Origin: Thermococcaceae archaeon
GTDB taxonomy: Archaea > Methanobacteriota_B > Thermococci > Thermococcales > Thermococcaceae
Direction of reading: 5' to 3'
DNA length: 7,713 nt
Assembly: GCA_027064745.1 (NCBI GenBank)
Contig: JAMOPD010000337.1
Span: 1-7,713 of the forward strand
The position numbers and the translations under genes are program-made. The notes beneath the pieces were generated by a model. That model was not told the DNA's origin. It was given only the letters and a program-made list of their open reading frames with translations, and did no database searches. Of the stretch, positions 5,461 to 7,713 are shown one piece after another (the stretch's first letter is position 1; every line of letters begins with the position of its first letter).

Positions 5461-6389
5461 CTAATAAAGATTATCACTAAAGCCTCAATAATCACTAAGG
5501 ATATTCCAACGATTGCGAGAGTCTTGTAAGTTGAAAGCTTTTCTTTAAGAGCATTCTTTTCTTGTATCTCTTTTGCGGTTTTTACTGCAATGATTAGGTT
5601 TTCTGTATTATATTTCATAACATCCAATACTGTGTTGACATTAGGGGCATTCCCAGGAAAGTTAGTCAATGTAACATGAACTGCCCCAATACGAGATGCC
5701 AAATTTTGTCCAAAGGAAACTCCGCTTTGAAGATTATCTATCACTAAAAGAACATTTTCTTCCCTTGCTTTTTTCTCCAATTCAACAATATCCTTGGTAG
5801 AAAGCTTTTCTGGAGAGGGATAAGTAGCAACAATATTAAAACCAAGCCATTCAACAAAAGACTTTTGCCATTCCATGACAATTACATTTACCTCATTAAA
5901 ATTGTAGGCCTCTGCCTTAGCTTTAAGTTCATTGGAAACTTCGTTGATTTCATTCAATTTTTCACTAAGTCTTTCTTGAACTGAAATACCAAGCTTTTCT
6001 TCTAAAATCTTAGCTACATCCCTGTATCTCTCCTTGAGGGCGTCTGGAGTGTTCCAAGGTCCAGGAACTTTAACAACATCAGCTTTAGACTTTGAAGCCT
6101 TAACCAGTTTTTCTACCCAGGGCTCAAATCCATGGTAAAGAATTAATTTTGCATTACTTACTGCCCAAACATCACTTGGTCTTACATCATAATGTCCTGG
6201 ACATACAGCTGGACTAACTAGAACTAAAACGTCAACTTTATCTCCGGCCAAGTCCTTGACTATACTCTCTAAAACAGTTGTAGACACAACTACTAGAGGT
6301 TTCTCATCATTAGAGGAGGCTAATGCTACATTTTGGCTCATAAGAACTAAGGCCACCAGTATTATGCCGAAGACTATTTTTACTTTCAT
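5451..6389 (-). CDS. Metal ABC transporter substrate-binding protein, cluster A-I (ZnuA/TroA-like), tail-anchored
   Basis: A 312-residue extracytoplasmic protein with an N-terminal signal sequence (hydrophobic 4-24, ending ALASS), a TroA-type lobe pair (31-285) joined by a long helix (about 116-162), and a C-terminal membrane anchor (290-309, then RRR). Archaeal binding proteins are often anchored this way. The first metal-site motif is kept as CPGHYDVRPSD (63-73, H66; usual form PHxYExxPSD). The others differ. The usual PHVWLDP aligns with PGPWNTP (109-115), losing the His. The central HxAFxY aligns near EWQKSF (173-178), giving Glu. The usual Glu/Asp of the C-lobe aligns with N219 (IDNLQ). 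C63 and H86 (YHGFEPW) might compensate. It is the first gene of the operon, with GGGTGTT about 5 nt before the ATG. Confidence 0.88.
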   Translation of the reverse strand: MKVKIVFGIILVALVLMSQNVALASSNDEKPLVVVSTTVLESIVKDLAGDKVDVLVLVSPAVCPGHYDVRPSDVWAVSNAKLILYHGFEPWVEKLVKASKSKADVVKVPGPWNTPDALKERYRDVAKILEEKLGISVQERLSEKLNEINEVSNELKAKAEAYNFNEVNVIVMEWQKSFVEWLGFNIVATYPSPEKLSTKDIVELEKKAREENVLLVIDNLQSGVSFGQNLASRIGAVHVTLTNFPGNAPNVNTVLDVMKYNTENLIIAVKTAKEIQEKNALKEKLSTYKTLAIVGISLVIIEALVIIFIRRR

Positions 6390-6393
6390 GGTA

Positions 6394-6436
6394 ACACCCA
6401 GACAAAAAAATGTAATACTGATATATAAATTTTTAC
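6394..6436 (-). promoter_or_regulatory. Strong BRE/TATA promoter of the metal ABC operon
   Basis: On the minus strand an A-rich BRE (TAAAAA, 6430-6435) abuts TTTATATAT (6421-6429). Transcription is expected about 25 nt beyond the box centre, near 6400, so the leader would be about 11 nt and consist of little more than the GGGTGTT ribosome binding site (6393-6399). No other promoter is needed for the three following genes, which are spaced by 5 nt or overlap. Confidence 0.75.
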
Positions 6437-6442
6437 CTTAGT

Positions 6443-6601
6443 TCCCGCCACCTGTGAAGTTGTACAATCTATTAAGATTAACTGCTAGAATCGCCACTAA
6501 AATCCTGTCTGGCCCCGAAGGATGCTACAGAATAATCAGGCAAACTAGCCGGAGGGAGTAACTACCCTATATTGTGGCATTAAAGTGGTCAATGTCACAT
6601 A
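6443..6601. other. Non-coding stretch with no recognisable content
   Basis: Between the operon promoter and the transposase relic all six frames are broken by stops and I recognise no domain. It may be further decayed DNA from the same mobile element. I searched by eye for terminal inverted repeats of an insertion sequence and found none that pair convincingly. Confidence 0.4.
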
Positions 6602-6880
6602 AAAGCACCAGAGAACCTCCTCAGAAGTTCAAGCGGCGAGGATTGTGGGGAACTGAAGGTTTTTACTGCCAAGTACTCCATTTATGATTCTCTGAAGGAT
6701 GGAGCGAATTAATCATTCTGGGAGTTTGCACGTGGCGAGGTTCATGTTAACACTCGTGAAAAGGAGCACAGTTTTCTGAAGAAGTATCGTGGTGTTAGCT
6801 TCAGGTGGTTGCGGGATTATTTGGACTTTCTGGCGTTAGGGCGGCCTTCAGAACCAACATCAACCAGAATACATACATGA
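6602..6880 (+). pseudogene. Relic of a DDE-type transposase (C-terminal part)
   Basis: One plus-strand frame is readable from 6602 to a stop at 6878, interrupted by a TAA at 6710. Before the stop it reads KVFTAKYSIYDSLKDGAN, and after it SFWEFARGEVHVNTREKEH followed by SFLKKYRGVSFRWLRDYLDFLA. The block VHVNTxExxxSFLKxYRGVSxxxLxxYLDF is the C-terminal end of a DDE transposase, where the Glu after VNT is the last catalytic acid, as in IS1595-like elements. The N-terminal DNA-binding part and the two Asp residues are not readable, so this is a dead remnant. The family assignment is from motif memory and is tentative; that it is a transposase end is more secure. Confidence 0.65.
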
Positions 6881-6911
6881 GCGTAAACTAAAAACGGCAG
6901 GTGAGCTTCCG

Positions 6912-6941
6912 TTAAAGTTAAGGTTCCATTGCGAACTTTAA
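6912..6941 (+). promoter_or_regulatory. Candidate promoter and symmetric operator of the TBP-like gene
   Basis: TTAAAGTT (6912-6919) is the only TATA-like sequence at the right distance (about 40 nt) before the ATG at 6955. It forms a perfect 8-bp inverted repeat with AACTTTAA (6934-6941); the spacer is 14 nt, so the arm centres are 22 bp apart, two helical turns. The right arm falls at the predicted transcription start (about 6940). A dimeric regulator binding both arms would cover the promoter core; autoregulation by the encoded protein is also conceivable. Both are inferences. Confidence 0.45.
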
Positions 6942-6954
6942 TGTGGTGAGTAAA

Positions 6955-7494
6955 ATGTCCCTCAGGGTTGAAAACGTAGTGGCTTCCATCGACCTACACG
7001 GTGGGATAGACGTTGAGAAGGTGGCAAATGAACTGAACTCCGTGCAGTACAACCCCGACATCTTTCCGGGAGCCGTTTACAAGATGGAGTCCTTCGGGGT
7101 GACGTTTTTGATATTCTACTCCGGAAAGCTCGTCTGCACAGGGGCAAAGAGCGTTGAAACGATTAGGAAAGCTACTGAGAAGCTCAAACGAACGCTGGAA
7201 TCTATGGGCATGAAGTTCAGGGGAGAGCCTGAAATACAGGTTCAGAACATCGTGGCTGCCGGCGACTTGGGCTTTGGGACGCTCGACCTTGACATCGTTG
7301 CACTAACCCTCCCCAACGTGGAGTACGAGCCTGAAATCTTTCCAGGTGTGGTCTACAGGGTCAAAAACTCCAGAATGACAATCCTTATATTCAACAGCGG
7401 AAAGGTGGTAGTTTCTGGTGCCAGAACGGAGGAGGACATCAAGAGGGCCGTTAAGGAGCTCACCTCGGAGTTTAAAAAATACGACCTGATCTAA
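6955..7494 (+). CDS. tbp: Divergent TATA-box-binding protein (TBP paralogue, no acidic tail)
   Basis: A 179-residue protein made of two direct TBP repeats: 2-87 (LRVENVVASIDL, NPDIFPGAVY, LIFYSGKLVCTGAKS) and 94-178 (IQVQNIVAAGDL, EPEIFPGVVYRV, LIFNSGKVVVSGA). The four phenylalanines that kink DNA (in the two IFPG and two LIF motifs) are kept, as is the second stirrup that binds TFB, so it should bind TATA DNA in transcription initiation. From memory of Pyrococcus and Thermococcus TBP (about 190 residues) it differs at many positions in the first repeat and ends at KKYDLI, without the run of glutamates that closes the standard protein. It is therefore more likely a second, divergent TBP than the housekeeping one. 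GGTGAG (6945-6950) lies 4 nt before the ATG at 6955; the GTG codons at 6943 and 6946 lack a site. The C-terminal neighbour is convergent. Confidence 0.92.
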   Translation: MSLRVENVVASIDLHGGIDVEKVANELNSVQYNPDIFPGAVYKMESFGVTFLIFYSGKLVCTGAKSVETIRKATEKLKRTLESMGMKFRGEPEIQVQNIVAAGDLGFGTLDLDIVALTLPNVEYEPEIFPGVVYRVKNSRMTILIFNSGKVVVSGARTEEDIKRAVKELTSEFKKYDLI

Positions 7495-7523
7495 TATGCG
7501 GGGAGTGAGCATCGTGGCTTCCC

Positions 7524-7545
7524 TTTTTGTGTTTGGGTTTTCTCT
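7524..7545 (+). terminator. Oligo-T terminator after the TBP-like gene
   Basis: Three T-runs (TTTTT at 7524-7528, TTT, then TTTT at about 7538-7541) begin 30 bp past the stop codon with no hairpin before them. Archaeal RNA polymerase terminates at such T-rich tracts. Confidence 0.5.
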
Positions 7546-7613
7546 GAGAGGCATTTTAACGGTAATTTTCTCATCATTTCACAAAACTTCCAGTGTTATA
7601 AGTTGTCCAAGCT

Positions 7614-7713
7614 TTAGAGAACCCTTCTGCATGCATATAGCCTGAACTCACGCTCTCTAAGTTCTTTGTCACTAAGCTCGTGAGACAGCTCGACATTAAG
7701 CTCATCCATCTCG
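7614..7713 (-). CDS. C-terminal end of an unidentified protein (partial, runs off the right edge)
   Basis: On the minus strand a frame enters from the right edge and ends at TAA (7614-7616) after 32 codons. Its residues are mostly charged and look helical (ELSHELSDKELREREFR), ending in RLYACRRVL. The frame includes an ATG at 7709, but a 31-residue gene is less likely than the tail of a longer one. Strand and position make it convergent with the TBP-like gene. I do not recognise the family; it could also be a non-coding frame, as 100 nt without a stop is weak evidence. Confidence 0.4.
   Translation of the reverse strand, partial: EMDELNVELSHELSDKELREREFRLYACRRVL

Noticed and set aside
6943..6948. 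GTG GTG as the start of the TBP-like gene
   Set aside because: The bases themselves form the GGTGAG ribosome binding site for ATG 6955, and TBP proteins align from about that Met.
7303..7554. Minus-strand open frame of 83 codons
   Set aside because: It is antisense to the second TBP repeat and crosses the T-rich terminator.

Overview
The window looks like a chromosomal segment of a hyperthermophilic euryarchaeon of the order Thermococcales (Thermococcus or Pyrococcus type). The evidence is a tungsten aldehyde:ferredoxin oxidoreductase-family gene with a polyferredoxin-like partner, an archaeal TATA-binding protein homologue, strong GGAGGTGA-type ribosome binding sites, and BRE/TATA promoters placed so close to start codons that leaders would be only about 10-15 nt. 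No tRNA, rRNA or CRISPR repeat was seen.

Layout. (1) Bases 1-1208, minus strand: a two-gene unit with a 16-Cys ferredoxin-like electron-transfer protein followed, after 1 nt, by the N-terminal 251 codons of an AOR-family tungsten oxidoreductase that runs off the left edge. (2) Bases 1209-1574: a promoter region with a perfect 8+8 bp palindrome over the oxidoreductase TATA box, and a decayed OsmC-family gene. (3) Bases 1575-2462, plus strand: a CDF zinc-type efflux transporter with its own clear promoter. (4) Bases 2482-3225, minus strand: a DUF422/CruF-type carotenoid-biosynthesis-like membrane protein, convergent with the transporter. (5) Bases 3226-3589: no gene, but rich in inverted repeats. 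(6) Bases 3590-6389, minus strand: a tight, AT-rich four-gene operon with its own strong promoter. It encodes a cluster A-I (ZnuA/TroA-like) substrate-binding protein, a stand-alone FmdE-like protein, an ABC ATPase and an ABC-3 family permease. (7) Bases 6443-6954: the relic of a DDE-type transposase, then a promoter with an 8+8 bp inverted repeat. (8) Bases 6955-7494, plus strand: a divergent TATA-binding protein without the acidic C-terminal tail expected in this order. (9) Bases 7614-7713, minus strand: the C-terminal end of an unidentified gene.

How it fits together. The theme is metals: a tungsten redox enzyme, a cation exporter and a probable cation importer. The importer is the most unusual part. 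Its binding protein keeps the family fold signatures but seems to have lost two of the four usual metal ligands, it is tail-anchored, and an FmdE-like protein with a substituted first Cys sits inside the operon. This suggests an unusual substrate or a metal-handoff system. The operon is clearly more AT-rich than its neighbours and is bounded by an inverted-repeat-rich non-coding stretch on one side and a transposase relic on the other, so it may have been acquired. The second point of interest is the divergent TBP next to that relic, with a symmetric element over its own promoter.
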